Shown here in pieces: positions 8,484 through 16,254 of a stretch of 64,000 nucleotides of DNA. The translations under genes and the position numbers were made by a program. The number at the start of each line of letters is the position of its first letter. Position 1 is the stretch's first letter. The stretch comes from Sphingobium sp. AS12 (GTDB lineage Bacteria; Pseudomonadota; Alphaproteobacteria; Sphingomonadales; Sphingomonadaceae): positions 372,001 through 436,000 of the forward strand of contig NZ_JAHRGM010000001.1 of NCBI RefSeq assembly GCF_019097845.1. The letters are read 5' to 3'. The notes under the pieces were generated by a model. That model saw only the letters and a program-made list of their open reading frames with translations, did no database searches and was not told the origin of the DNA.

Positions 8484-9119
8484 CTAGCGGACCGTGGCCA
8501 TGGTTGCGGCGCTGCAGCTGTCGCTCTTGCTGGGGCCGCCGGTCAGCATCGAGGCGGCGATGAAGCCGCCGACGATGAGGACAAGGAACAGGCCCGACAA
8601 AAGGGCGAGATATTTTTCGATGAACGCCTTGATCGGGCGGCCAAATTTCCAGAACAGAAAGCCTACCAGCATGAACTGGAACGCGCGGGACAGGATGCTG
8701 GCCCAGATGAAGGTGAAGAGCGGCAGGCCGATAAAGCCGGCGGTTATGGTGATGAGCTTGAACGGGATGGGCGTTGCGCCCTTGATCAGGATGATCTCCG
8801 CCCCGAACTCGCGCAGATAGCAGGCCGCGATCGGGAATTTGGCAGCGAGGCCAAGCGCGGCGAGCAGTTGCTGGCCCACGGTTTCATAGAGGAAATAGCC
8901 GATCGCATAACCGAGCAGCCCGCCCAGCACCGAGGCAAGGGTGCAGATGACCCCGAATCGCAGCGCGCGTTCCGGGCGGGCGAGGCACATGAGGCCGAGC
9001 AGCGGGTGCGGTGGGATGGGGAAGAAGCTGGATTCCATGAAGCTGAAGGCGAACAGCCAGCGTTCGGCGTGGCGGTGGGCGGCTTTCGCCAGCATCCATT
9101 GGTAGAGCCTAGTCAGCAT
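8484..9119 (-). CDS. DedA/YqaA-family membrane protein
   Basis: A 211-residue membrane protein starting at ATG 9119 (MLTRLYQWMLAKAAHRHAERWLF). The core shows the family pattern: FMESSFFPIPPHPLLG near the first hydrophobic hairpin, then GGLLGYAIGYFLYE, and IKGATPIPFKLITITAGF, the conserved G-x-T-P-I-P-x-K re-entrant segment. DedA/SNARE-associated Golgi family proteins act in lipid scrambling or membrane homeostasis; the exact role of this shorter YqaA-like branch is unclear. It is the first gene of the leftward dedA-lnt-metK set, and the neighbouring lnt fits an envelope role. Confidence 0.88.
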   Translation of the reverse strand: MLTRLYQWMLAKAAHRHAERWLFAFSFMESSFFPIPPHPLLGLMCLARPERALRFGVICTLASVLGGLLGYAIGYFLYETVGQQLLAALGLAAKFPIAACYLREFGAEIILIKGATPIPFKLITITAGFIGLPLFTFIWASILSRAFQFMLVGFLFWKFGRPIKAFIEKYLALLSGLFLVLIVGGFIAASMLTGGPSKSDSCSAATMATVR

Positions 9120-9255
9120 GGGCCGCGACCTAGCCGAGATTGGGAGCGGTCGCCAGCGCCTTTTGCCGGTCGGGCGATAGGTGAAGGCGCGGAGATCGCA
9201 GCGCTTGATCGGTTGGTGCGCGTGGCGATAGGATCGGCCGACTGAGGAGAGACAG

Positions 9256-9498
9256 ATGCAGGGCATGGGTGAGGGCGGTTGCCCGTTCGAGTTCAATACC
9301 GATCCGGCGACGTTCAAGGTCGGCGATTCGGTAAGCTATCGCGTGACCGGGAGCCTGGAGGGCTTTCCCTTCGCGGGCGTGCTGCTGGAGGTGCATGACG
9401 ATCATGTCGTGCTGACCAGCGATGTCGACGACAAGGCCAGCCGGATGCGCGCGACGCGCGAGAGCAGGCCGGTGGTGCAGGAAGCGGATGTGTGTTGA
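9256..9498 (+). CDS. Small cytoplasmic protein, unknown function
   Basis: An 80-residue soluble protein with no signal or membrane segment. The central part (FKVGDSVSYRVTG, then VLLEVHDDHVVL) reads like a small beta-barrel or SH3-like fold; this is only an impression from strand spacing. The start is supported by GAGGAGAGA eight bases before the ATG. It is divergent from dedA. The family is not recognised. Confidence 0.6.
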   Translation: MQGMGEGGCPFEFNTDPATFKVGDSVSYRVTGSLEGFPFAGVLLEVHDDHVVLTSDVDDKASRMRATRESRPVVQEADVC

Positions 9499-9518
9499 AG
9501 GAGTGCCGGTGCGGTCCC

Positions 9519-9541
9519 AATGTGCGAACGCACATTCGCAC
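9519..9541. promoter_or_regulatory. Two overlapping palindromes, operator candidate
   Basis: AATGTGCG-AA-CGCACATT (9519-9536) is a perfect 8-bp inverted repeat with a 2-base centre. GTGCGAA-N6-TTCGCAC (9522-9541) is a second perfect repeat that shares bases with it. They lie in the 118-base gap before the TonB-like gene, where regulator sites are expected. Confidence 0.45.
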
Positions 9542-9616
9542 GCTTTGACGCGACGGCGTTGACGGGACGGTGGCGTCTGGGCATGACCCATCATCAGTCC
9601 TGTTCGGTCGGCGCGT

Positions 9617-10387
9617 TTGACATTTTCTACCATTTCCTGGGCCAGATTGCGGCAACGCGCGGGCGGCATGGCGTTCGCGCTGGTGCTGAACGCTATCCTG
9701 CTGCTTGCGCTGTTCACGCTGGCCCCCCTGCCTGAACCCAAGCGGGTCGATGACCGGATGCCGGTGACGTTCGACGTCGAGACCGGACAGAAAAGCGCGG
9801 AGCAACAGAAGCGCGCGCCCAAGGCGGAGCGGCGCGAGAAGGAAGATGCCGCGGCCCCCAAACAGGCCGAGGCGGTGGTGCGGCCACCCGTGCCGGTCGC
9901 CAAGCCCGCCGAGCAGCCGCCATCGCCCTTCCCCTTCCTGACGCTGAACCGCGAGCAGATGGCCTCAGCCGATATCGGCCAGATGCCCAAGGCGGCGCAG
10001 GGGACAAGTGCCGCTGGGCAGGGTAAGAGTGCGGCGGTGGCCGGGCCGGGCGAGGGGCCGGGGGGCGTGCAATTGTTCAATGCCGAATGGTATCGGCGAC
10101 CGACCAATGCCGAGCTTTCGCCATTCCTGCCCGCCAATGCGCCGCCCAATGGATGGGGCATGGTCGCGTGCAAGACGGTCGATCATTATCATGTCGATAA
10201 CTGCCAGACGCTGGGTGAATCGCCGCTGGGGTCTGGCTTTGCCCGCGCGGTGCGGCTGGCGGCATGGCAGTTTCTGGTGCTGCCCCCGCGCGAGAATGGC
10301 AAGATACTCGTCGGCAGCTGGGTGCGGATACGGATCGACTATACGCGGACCATGGTCGGCGCGGGCGCCGGAGCGGGCAGCGACTGA
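9617..10387 (+). CDS. TonB-like energy-transducer-type protein
   Basis: A 256-residue protein with a basic cytoplasmic N-terminus (WARLRQRAGG), one membrane segment (about residues 19-37), a Lys/Glu/Ala/Pro-rich periplasmic linker (about 45-110) and a C-terminal globular domain with a probable disulphide (ACKTVDHYHVDNCQTLGESP). The layout is that of TonB or a periplasm-spanning relative; the C-terminal domain looks TonB-C-like (CQTLGESPLGSGFARAVRLA, then WVRIRIDY). The start is uncertain: TTG 9617 keeps the positive-inside segment, while ATG 9668 would start at the membrane segment itself. No exbB/exbD is nearby. Confidence 0.7.
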   Translation: MTFSTISWARLRQRAGGMAFALVLNAILLLALFTLAPLPEPKRVDDRMPVTFDVETGQKSAEQQKRAPKAERREKEDAAAPKQAEAVVRPPVPVAKPAEQPPSPFPFLTLNREQMASADIGQMPKAAQGTSAAGQGKSAAVAGPGEGPGGVQLFNAEWYRRPTNAELSPFLPANAPPNGWGMVACKTVDHYHVDNCQTLGESPLGSGFARAVRLAAWQFLVLPPRENGKILVGSWVRIRIDYTRTMVGAGAGAGSD

Positions 10388-10463
10388 GGGCTGGCGCATA
10401 AAATAGTTGCATTTTGAGACTGGGTTGCCATCCTGACGCGCTGACAGGATAGGGAGAGATTGC

Positions 10464-11111
10464 ATGATCATCCATGGTGCGCGGCCGTCGCCTTTTGTGC
10501 GCAAGGTCATTGCCTTTGCCGCCGAGAAGGGAATTGATGTCGAGGTGCAGACGGCCGGGTTCGGGCGTGGGGCGGAGGGCTATTTCAAGGGATCACCCTT
10601 CGGCAAGATTCCGGCACTGGAGGATGGCGATTTTCTGCTTTGCGATTCCACCGCGATCATAACCTATATGGATGCGCTGCGGCCGGGGACGGAGATGATT
10701 CCGGCAGAGCCAAAGGCGCGGGCGCGGACAATCTGGTATGAGGAATTTGGCGATACCGTCGTGCAGCCGGCGGGCGCGAAGATATTTTTCAACCGCGTGG
10801 TGGCGAAGGCGTTGAAAGCGCCGCAGGATCTGGACGCGGCGGACAAGGCGGAGGCGGAGGAGATGCCCCGCTTCTACGACTATCTGGAGGGGATTTTGCC
10901 CGACAGCGGCTGGCTGGTCGAGGATCGCTTTACGTTGGCCGATTTGGCGGCGGCCTGTCCGATCATCAATGTCGGCTATTGTTCGGAGGGGCTGGATGCG
11001 GAGCGCTGGCCCAGGGTGGCGGCGTGGATCGCGGCGGTAAAGGCGCGGCCCAGCGTGGCGGCGGCGCTGGCGCTGGAGGCACCGATCGTAGCGGGAATGA
11101 TGGCAAAATAA
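10464..11111 (+). CDS. Glutathione S-transferase family protein
   Basis: A 215-residue cytosolic protein. The N-terminal thioredoxin-fold domain has SPFVRKVIAFAAEKGI, the cis-proline segment GKIPALEDGDF and the glutathione-contacting DSTAIITYMD. The C-terminal all-helical domain includes the N-capping motif FTLADLAAACPI (about residue 155). Substrate is unknown. The ribosome site is GGGAGAG upstream of the ATG. It is the last ordinary gene before the GTA-like cluster. Confidence 0.9.
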   Translation: MIIHGARPSPFVRKVIAFAAEKGIDVEVQTAGFGRGAEGYFKGSPFGKIPALEDGDFLLCDSTAIITYMDALRPGTEMIPAEPKARARTIWYEEFGDTVVQPAGAKIFFNRVVAKALKAPQDLDAADKAEAEEMPRFYDYLEGILPDSGWLVEDRFTLADLAAACPIINVGYCSEGLDAERWPRVAAWIAAVKARPSVAAALALEAPIVAGMMAK

Positions 11112-11206
11112 TAACCTATATGGAACATTATCCTTGACAGCGTCACGCTGTTCTGGCAGGGATAGGCACAGTGGAAAAATGTGAGTCGCCAAGGCGCGAC
11201 GCAGCA

Positions 11207-11237
11207 GGGGCTGATCCGGGCGGGTCGGCCCCTTTTT
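11207..11237 (+). terminator. Terminator-shaped hairpin ahead of the GTA small terminase
   Basis: GGGGCTGATCCG pairs with CGGGTCGGCCCC in a stem of up to 12 bp containing G-U pairs, followed by five T (11233-11237). It ends 37 bases before the TerS start. It may end the GST transcript (94 bases after that gene), or act as an attenuator for the GTA operon. Similar structures precede the capsid and adaptor genes. Confidence 0.7.
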
Positions 11238-11274
11238 GCGTTGGGCTTGTGGCGCGCGGGCGGGGGATACAGGC

Positions 11275-11820
11275 ATGGCGGATGGGGTGGAGGCGCAGGC
11301 GCGCGATTTGGAACCGGCGCGCCGGAGGGTCGCCGGCCAGGATCAGGTGCAGATGCGCGCGCCGCGCAAGGATGGCTGGACCAGGGATCAGGAGCGGCTG
11401 TTTTTGCAGACGCTGGCGACGACCTGCAACACCAGCGAGGCGGCGCGGGTGGCCGGGGTCAGCCGGACCAGCGCCTATGACCGCAGGCAGCGCAATCGCC
11501 GCTTTGCCGCCGACTGGGAACGGGCGATGGATATTGGCTATGCCGAGATTGAGGCCATGCTGATGCGCGAGGCCTTGTTCGGGAGCGAGAGCGAGGAGAT
11601 TTTGCTGGACGGCGAAGGGGCGGTGAAGAGCCGCAAGGTCAGGCGTGGGCATGACCTGAAACTGGCGCTGCAATTGCTGACCCGGCATCGCGACCGGGTG
11701 TTGGCCTATCGCGCGAGTGCGGCCGCGGGGAAGGAGCGCCCCGACAGCCCTGCGGTGGTGCGGCGGGTGCGGCGCGCGCGGGACGAAGTGGAGCGGATGC
11801 GCGCGGCGACGGGGACGTGA
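11275..11820 (+). CDS. GTA small terminase-type protein (gp1)
   Basis: A 181-residue protein. Residues about 30-60 form a helix-turn-helix (NTSEAARVAGVSRTSAYDRR) of the type used by small terminases to bind DNA, followed by helical segments and a basic C-terminus (RRVRRARDEVERMR). In tailed phages TerS recruits TerL; in GTAs packaging is largely sequence-independent. The start at ATG 11275 follows GGGGGA. It is separated from TerL by 1.8 kb holding a leftward ydcH-like gene and a peptidase gene. Confidence 0.75.
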   Translation: MADGVEAQARDLEPARRRVAGQDQVQMRAPRKDGWTRDQERLFLQTLATTCNTSEAARVAGVSRTSAYDRRQRNRRFAADWERAMDIGYAEIEAMLMREALFGSESEEILLDGEGAVKSRKVRRGHDLKLALQLLTRHRDRVLAYRASAAAGKERPDSPAVVRRVRRARDEVERMRAATGT

Positions 11821-11827
11821 GGCGCGG

Positions 11828-12076
11828 TCAGGCCGGGCGTCCGGGCGCGATCATCGCACCGATTGTGTCGAGCAGGGCCAGTCGCTGTTTCTTGAGATCC
11901 TCCAGCCGGGCGTCCGATGCGGCGCTAAGCCCCTCTATGATCCGGCTGATTTCGCCGACTAGGTCATGATAGCGATCGGCCAGCCCGCGAAAATGGGCGT
12001 CGGTGAGTTTGAGATGGTGCAGCCGGTCGATGGCGTGGGGAAACAGGCTGTGGAGATCGTGGCCATGTTCGCTCAT
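11828..12076 (-). CDS. YdcH-family (DUF465) small helical protein
   Basis: An 82-residue protein read leftward from ATG 12076. It shows the YdcH pattern: LFPHAIDRLHHLKLTDAHFR, then a helical hairpin ending LEDLKKQRLALLDTI, the conserved L-K-x-x-R/K-L-x-x-x-D helix. The family is small, coiled-coil and of poorly defined function. It is convergent with TerS, whose stop lies only 8 bases away, so it is an insertion into the GTA operon on the opposite strand. Confidence 0.82.
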   Translation of the reverse strand: MSEHGHDLHSLFPHAIDRLHHLKLTDAHFRGLADRYHDLVGEISRIIEGLSAASDARLEDLKKQRLALLDTIGAMIAPGRPA

Positions 12077-12189
12077 TCTGTCGTCTCCTGTTTTAGTGGG
12101 ACGACTATGGGGCGGGGTGACGTCATGGTCTTTAGGTAGTTGTCCGGGGGGCGGGCATTTTGGGGCGACGCGATGTTGCGCATTACCCT

Positions 12190-12237
12190 TCCCCACGCTG
12201 CGCGCGGTCACCCTCCCCAAGCGAGCTTGGGGAGGGT
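12190..12237. repeat. Palindromic hairpin, CCCTCCCCAAG type
   Basis: CCCTCCCCAAGC-GA-GCTTGGGGAGGG (12211-12236) is a perfect hairpin preceded by a partial copy CCTTCCCCACGCTGCGCGCGG. It lies between the YdcH-like gene and the divergently read peptidase, and has no T-run on the plus side, so it is more repeat than terminator. Confidence 0.65.
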
Positions 12238-12283
12238 CGGTGATCTCTTTACACTTGTTCGATAAGCGATAGACCTGTGGGTT

Positions 12284-13591
12284 ATGAGAAAATTGATCCT
12301 GCTCGTCGCCGCTTCGGCACTGTCCTCCCCTGTTCTGGCGCAGAGCCAAGTGCCTGATCCGGCGCGTTTGAAGGCGACGGTCGAAAAATTGGTGAGTTTC
12401 GGGACGCGGCACACATTGTCGTCGGCGACTGATCCGAAGCGGGGGATTGGCGCGGCGCGGGCGTGGGCGGCGGCGGAGTTTGCGCGGATTTCCAAAGGAT
12501 GTGGCGGCTGTCTGAAGGTCGAGAGCGTGTCGGAGCGCTTTACCGCGCCGCGCGTGCCCAATGGCGCGGATATTGTCGATGTGCTGGCGATCCAGACCGG
12601 GACGGGTGATCCCAATCAGGTGGTGATCGTCGCGGGGCATATCGACAGCCGGGTCAGCGACGTCATGGATGCAACCAGCGATGCGCCGGGCGCGAATGAC
12701 AATGGGTCGGGCAGTGCGCTGGTGATCGAGGCGGCGCGGGTGCTGGCGGGCGAGAAGTTTGACGGGACGATCGTCTATGCGCTGCTGTCGGGCGAGGAGC
12801 AGGGGCTGCTGGGCGGCAAGTTGCTGGCCAACACGGCCAAGGCGCGCGGCTGGCAGGTTCGCGCGATGCTGAACAATGATATTGTCGGCAACACGACCGG
12901 ACTGAACGGGCGTATCGTGGCGGACCGGATGCGGGTGTTTTCCGAAGGAATACGCTCTGCCGAGGATGCCAAGGCGGGGGTGACCCGGCGCGGGATTGGC
13001 GGCGAGGATGACGGGCCTTCGCGGGCGCTGGCCAAGGCGATCGACGCGATTGCCGAGGCCAATCCGCAGATCGGGCTGGACGTGTTTGCGGTGCGGCGGC
13101 CTGACCGTTTCGGGCGGGGTGGCGATCATACCCCGCTGCTGGAGGCGGGCTATCCGGCGGTGCGGTTTTCGGTGGGGATCGAAAATTACGACCGGCAGCA
13201 TCAGGATTTGCGGGTCGAGGCTGGGCGCGATTATGGCGACACGGTCGTGGGCATGGACTTCCCCTATCTGGCGAAGGTGACGGCGCTGAATGTCGCGGCA
13301 TTGCGGGCTTTGGCCAGCGCGCCGGCGGCGCCTGCGACTGTGTCGCTGGATGGCGCGCTGTCGATGGATACGCGGGTGTTCTGGGACGCGGCGCCGGGGG
13401 CGGCGGCCTATCATGTATATTGGCGGCGGGCCGATGCGCAGGACTGGACCGATAGCCGCGTCGTGACGGGCGCGACCGAATTGCTGCTGAAAGATGTGGT
13501 GGTGGACGATCATTTCATCGGCGTGGCGGCGGTGGCCAGGGACGGGAGCGAGAGCATCGTGACGTTCGGCGGGATGGCGCCGCGCAAATAG
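12284..13591 (+). CDS. Exported M28-family zinc metallopeptidase
   Basis: A 435-residue protein with a signal peptide (MRKLILLVAASALSSPVLAQ). The M28 aminopeptidase core carries the co-catalytic zinc ligands: His in VAGHIDSR (about residue 112), Asp in GANDNGSGSAL (about 130), the Glu pair in LSGEEQGLLG (about 165), Asp in NNDIVG and His in GGDHTPLLEAGYPA (about 285). A C-terminal beta domain (about 345-430, VFWDAAPGAAAYHVYWRR) looks like fibronectin type III. It should remove N-terminal residues from peptides in the periplasm or outside. It has no known GTA role despite lying between TerS and TerL. Confidence 0.9.
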   Translation: MRKLILLVAASALSSPVLAQSQVPDPARLKATVEKLVSFGTRHTLSSATDPKRGIGAARAWAAAEFARISKGCGGCLKVESVSERFTAPRVPNGADIVDVLAIQTGTGDPNQVVIVAGHIDSRVSDVMDATSDAPGANDNGSGSALVIEAARVLAGEKFDGTIVYALLSGEEQGLLGGKLLANTAKARGWQVRAMLNNDIVGNTTGLNGRIVADRMRVFSEGIRSAEDAKAGVTRRGIGGEDDGPSRALAKAIDAIAEANPQIGLDVFAVRRPDRFGRGGDHTPLLEAGYPAVRFSVGIENYDRQHQDLRVEAGRDYGDTVVGMDFPYLAKVTALNVAALRALASAPAAPATVSLDGALSMDTRVFWDAAPGAAAYHVYWRRADAQDWTDSRVVTGATELLLKDVVVDDHFIGVAAVARDGSESIVTFGGMAPRK

Positions 13592-13627
13592 GGGCGTGCG
13601 TGTCGCCGCCCCGGCAAGGGGAGGGCG

Positions 13628-14956
13628 ATGGAGACTTCGCATATTGCATGGCTGGACGAGCAGCGGGACGCGCAGGCGAAGATATTGCGGCGGCTGAAGG
13701 AGGCTGGCCGCGACCGGGTAGAGTATGAATGGGACTGGCTGGCGCGGCCGGGGCAGAAGGCGCCGCAGGGCGACTGGCGCATCTGGCTGATGATGGCGGG
13801 GCGCGGCTTTGGCAAGACTCGGGCCGGGGCGGAATGGGTGCGGGGGATTGCGGAGGCTGATCCCAAGGCGCGGATCGCGCTGGTCGGTGCGACGCTGGGC
13901 GAGGCGCGGCGGGTGATGGTCGAAGGGGCGTCGGGGATATTGGCGATTGCGCCCTGGTGGTGCCGCCCGGTCTTTGCCCCCGCGCTGCGCAAGCTGACCT
14001 GGCCCAATGGCGCGGTGGCGACCCTGTTCGGCGCGGCGGAACCGGAGAGCTTGCGCGGGCCGCAGTTCAGCCATGGCTGGGCCGACGAGATCGCCAAATG
14101 GCCCTTTGCGGAAGGGGCGTGGGACAATCTGATGATGGCGATGCGGCTGGGCAGGCGGCCGCAGGTGATGGCGACGACGACGCCGCGCCCGGTGGCGCTG
14201 GTGCGGCGGCTGGTGACAGATGCGGCGGCGGGCAGCGTGGTGGTGACGCGAGGGCGGACGGCGGACAATCGCGCCAATCTGGCGGACGGGTTCGTCGAGG
14301 CGATGGAGCGCAGCTATGGCGGGACGCGGCTGGGGCGGCAGGAACTGGACGGCGAACTGATCGAGGAGGTTGAGGGCGCTTTGTGGAGCCGCGACCTGAT
14401 CGAGCGGTGCCGGGTGGCGCATGTGCCGGGCGGGCAAGATGGGGCGGCGCTGCGCCGGGTGGTGGTGGCGGTCGACCCGCCTGCGTCGGCGCATGGAGAT
14501 GCGTGCGGGATCGTGGTGGCGGGCGTTGGTGGTGACGGGCGCGCCTATGTGATTGCGGACGCGAGTGTCGAGGGATGTTCGCCGGAAAGCTGGGCGCGAG
14601 CGGTGGCGGCGGCGGCGACGGTGCATGGCGCGGATAGGGTGGTGGCCGAGGCGAATAATGGCGGGGCGATGGTGGAAAGCGTGCTGCGCGCGGCGGACGA
14701 AAGGCTGCCGGTGAAGCTGGTCCATGCCTCGCGCGGCAAGGTGGCGCGGGCGGAACCGGTGGCGGCGCTCTACGAGGCCGGGCGGGTGGCGCATCGCGGG
14801 GCTTTTCCGGCGCTGGAGGATGAGATGTGCGGGCTGCTGACCGGTGGCGGCTATGTCGGGCCGGGACGATCGCCCGATCGCGCGGATGCGCTGGTGTGGG
14901 CGCTGACGGAGTTGATGCTGGGGAAGAGAGGCGAGGCGCGGGTACGGGGGTTTTGA
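13628..14956 (+). CDS. GTA terminase large subunit (gp2)
   Basis: A 442-residue packaging motor. The ATPase Walker A is MAGRGFGKTRAGAEW (about residues 56-70) and Walker B with the catalytic acid is SHGWADEIAKW (Asp153-Glu154). The nuclease half begins at VVVAVDPPASAHGD, with Asp283 as the first metal ligand, followed by EANNGG and, near the end, DRADALVWAL carrying the last acidic ligand. It pumps DNA into the prohead and cuts it when the head is full. Full length for the family. Confidence 0.93.
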   Translation: METSHIAWLDEQRDAQAKILRRLKEAGRDRVEYEWDWLARPGQKAPQGDWRIWLMMAGRGFGKTRAGAEWVRGIAEADPKARIALVGATLGEARRVMVEGASGILAIAPWWCRPVFAPALRKLTWPNGAVATLFGAAEPESLRGPQFSHGWADEIAKWPFAEGAWDNLMMAMRLGRRPQVMATTTPRPVALVRRLVTDAAAGSVVVTRGRTADNRANLADGFVEAMERSYGGTRLGRQELDGELIEEVEGALWSRDLIERCRVAHVPGGQDGAALRRVVVAVDPPASAHGDACGIVVAGVGGDGRAYVIADASVEGCSPESWARAVAAAATVHGADRVVAEANNGGAMVESVLRAADERLPVKLVHASRGKVARAEPVAALYEAGRVAHRGAFPALEDEMCGLLTGGGYVGPGRSPDRADALVWALTELMLGKRGEARVRGF

Positions 14957-15018
14957 GCGGAACCGTCCGACGCGATCGATCGTTTCGGGAGCATCTTATT
15001 TGGTGCGGAGTTTTGGCG

Positions 15019-15357
15019 ATGAAGATGGTGACGATGTTGGGCGCGCTGGTCGGGGCGACTTTGGTGGCGACGCCGGTGATGGCGGTGACGTTGAGCGCCA
15101 AAGAGCGGGCGCGGGTAGCGCGGGCGGTGCCGCGCGATCGTGATGATGTGCGCTATTGCCTGATCCAGGCGAAGAAGGGCCGTGACAAGGGCACGGTGAT
15201 CGGCGCGGCCGGTGGTGCGGGCGTCGGGCTGATTGCAGGCGGTGGTCTGGGCGAGACTTTACTGGGCGCGGGCGCGGGTGCGCTGGCGGGCCGGGTGATC
15301 GGCAAGAGCGAGGGGACCAATTCGACCTGCGACCGGGTGTTGCGGCGTAATCCTTGA
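15019..15357 (+). CDS. Exported glycine-zipper protein
   Basis: A 112-residue protein with a signal peptide (MKMVTMLGALVGATLVATPVMA). The mature part has two cysteines (RYCLIQ and STCDRV) around a glycine zipper (GTVIGAAGGAGVGLIAGGGL, then GAGAGALAGRVIG) typical of small outer-membrane or periplasmic 2TM glycine-zipper proteins. The start at ATG 15019 is set by the signal peptide; an open frame extends upstream into TerL. It is not a known GTA gene, though it shares the strand. Confidence 0.75.
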   Translation: MKMVTMLGALVGATLVATPVMAVTLSAKERARVARAVPRDRDDVRYCLIQAKKGRDKGTVIGAAGGAGVGLIAGGGLGETLLGAGAGALAGRVIGKSEGTNSTCDRVLRRNP

Positions 15358-15361
15358 ATGA

Positions 15362-16015
15362 TCACTTGGCGGGGGTGGTCAGTTCCCGGTCCCGCCATCT
15401 GACCCAGGATTGCACCTGCGTGGGGACAGGCTGCCCCGCCGAATTGATCGCTGGCAAGTAACGCTGCCCCATGGCGACGAGGCAGGACGTGTCGTCATAT
15501 TCGCGGTTTCCCGACGACTTTTTGATGCGACAGGATGTTGGCCGTCCAGTGGCGTCAATATCTGTAATATAGTCACTGGTCAGGTCTGTGGGACGGGTCG
15601 TTCCCGTGATGGGGGGATTGCCATCGACAGCCAAAGGCGTGGTTCTGCCGAAATCGCTACGAAATGACGAGGGAGCGGGTTCCCACACGACGCGCATTTT
15701 CGGGACAGTCAGTGGGTTGCCGTCATGGCGCCTTACTGCCAAAACCCAGCCCATTTTGGACATGATAAGTTTGCAGCTGGCTACCGCGATGTCCCGGCCT
15801 CCGACAATGTCCGTCGGCGTACAATCGATCTGGTCGGTATCACCGCGTTGCGCGATAGTGACGATGGCTTCGCCAATGGCGTCCGCGCGCAGCATCACGA
15901 GCGCATAGTCCTGCGCGGTCGGCAGGGCGATGGGGATGATTTCCCGCTTTGCCGGTGCTGGTGGAAGCTGCGTCGGGTCGGTCAGAGCGAGTAAGCTTAG
16001 TGCGTGGTGCCACAT
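15362..16015 (-). CDS. TonB C-terminal-like two-repeat protein
   Basis: A 217-residue protein with a poorly formed N-terminal signal (MWHHALSLLALTDP). Two similar halves follow, each with the sphingomonad TonB-C-like pattern in which a Cys-containing strand is followed by a second Cys: first CTPTDIVGGRDIAVASCKL, then TSCRIKKSSGNREYDDTSCL. This suggests paired disulphide-bonded domains in the periplasm. It is read against the GTA genes and ends 4 bases from the glycine-zipper gene. GC content is lower than that of the GTA genes. Function unknown. Confidence 0.65.
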   Translation of the reverse strand: MWHHALSLLALTDPTQLPPAPAKREIIPIALPTAQDYALVMLRADAIGEAIVTIAQRGDTDQIDCTPTDIVGGRDIAVASCKLIMSKMGWVLAVRRHDGNPLTVPKMRVVWEPAPSSFRSDFGRTTPLAVDGNPPITGTTRPTDLTSDYITDIDATGRPTSCRIKKSSGNREYDDTSCLVAMGQRYLPAINSAGQPVPTQVQSWVRWRDRELTTPAK

Positions 16016-16094
16016 CAGCGGATGTTCGATGGTAGCGACTGGATTGTAAAGTGGATGGCTGGAGGTAGCGGCTTAATCCTTGATTAGACGTGAG

Positions 16095-16237
16095 GGGGCT
16101 TTCCCCTCTCCCAGCTTCGGTAAGGCAGCTTCGCTGCCAACCTTCGCTTTAGTTTTAGCGCGATTTCCGAGCCATCAGATATTCTATCTGATTAGAAATC
16201 GCTTTGGCCCTCTCCCCGTCGTGGCGAGGTTTTTTTG
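16095..16237. repeat. GTA head-module repeat, copy 1 (diverged)
   Basis: It begins TTCCCCTCTCCCAGCTTCGG and contains the small stem GGCAGCTTCGCTGCC, then an AT-rich palindrome around ATCAGATATTCTATCTGAT, and ends with CCCTCTCCCCGTCGTGGCGAGG plus a T-run. It is the most diverged of five related elements at 17391, 18342, 19134 and 20412. It lies directly before the portal ribosome site. Confidence 0.6.
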
Positions 16238-16254
16238 TTGTGCGGGAGGCAAGC

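Noticed and set aside
12211..12236. Terminator for the YdcH-like or peptidase gene
   Set aside because: The hairpin has no T-run on the plus side and lies upstream of both genes, so it fits the repeat class better.
11828..14794. Very long leftward open frame opposite TerL and the M28 peptidase
   Set aside because: It is a GC-driven mirror of real genes; its translation is Arg/His/Pro-rich low-complexity sequence. Only its last 82 codons (YdcH) are real.
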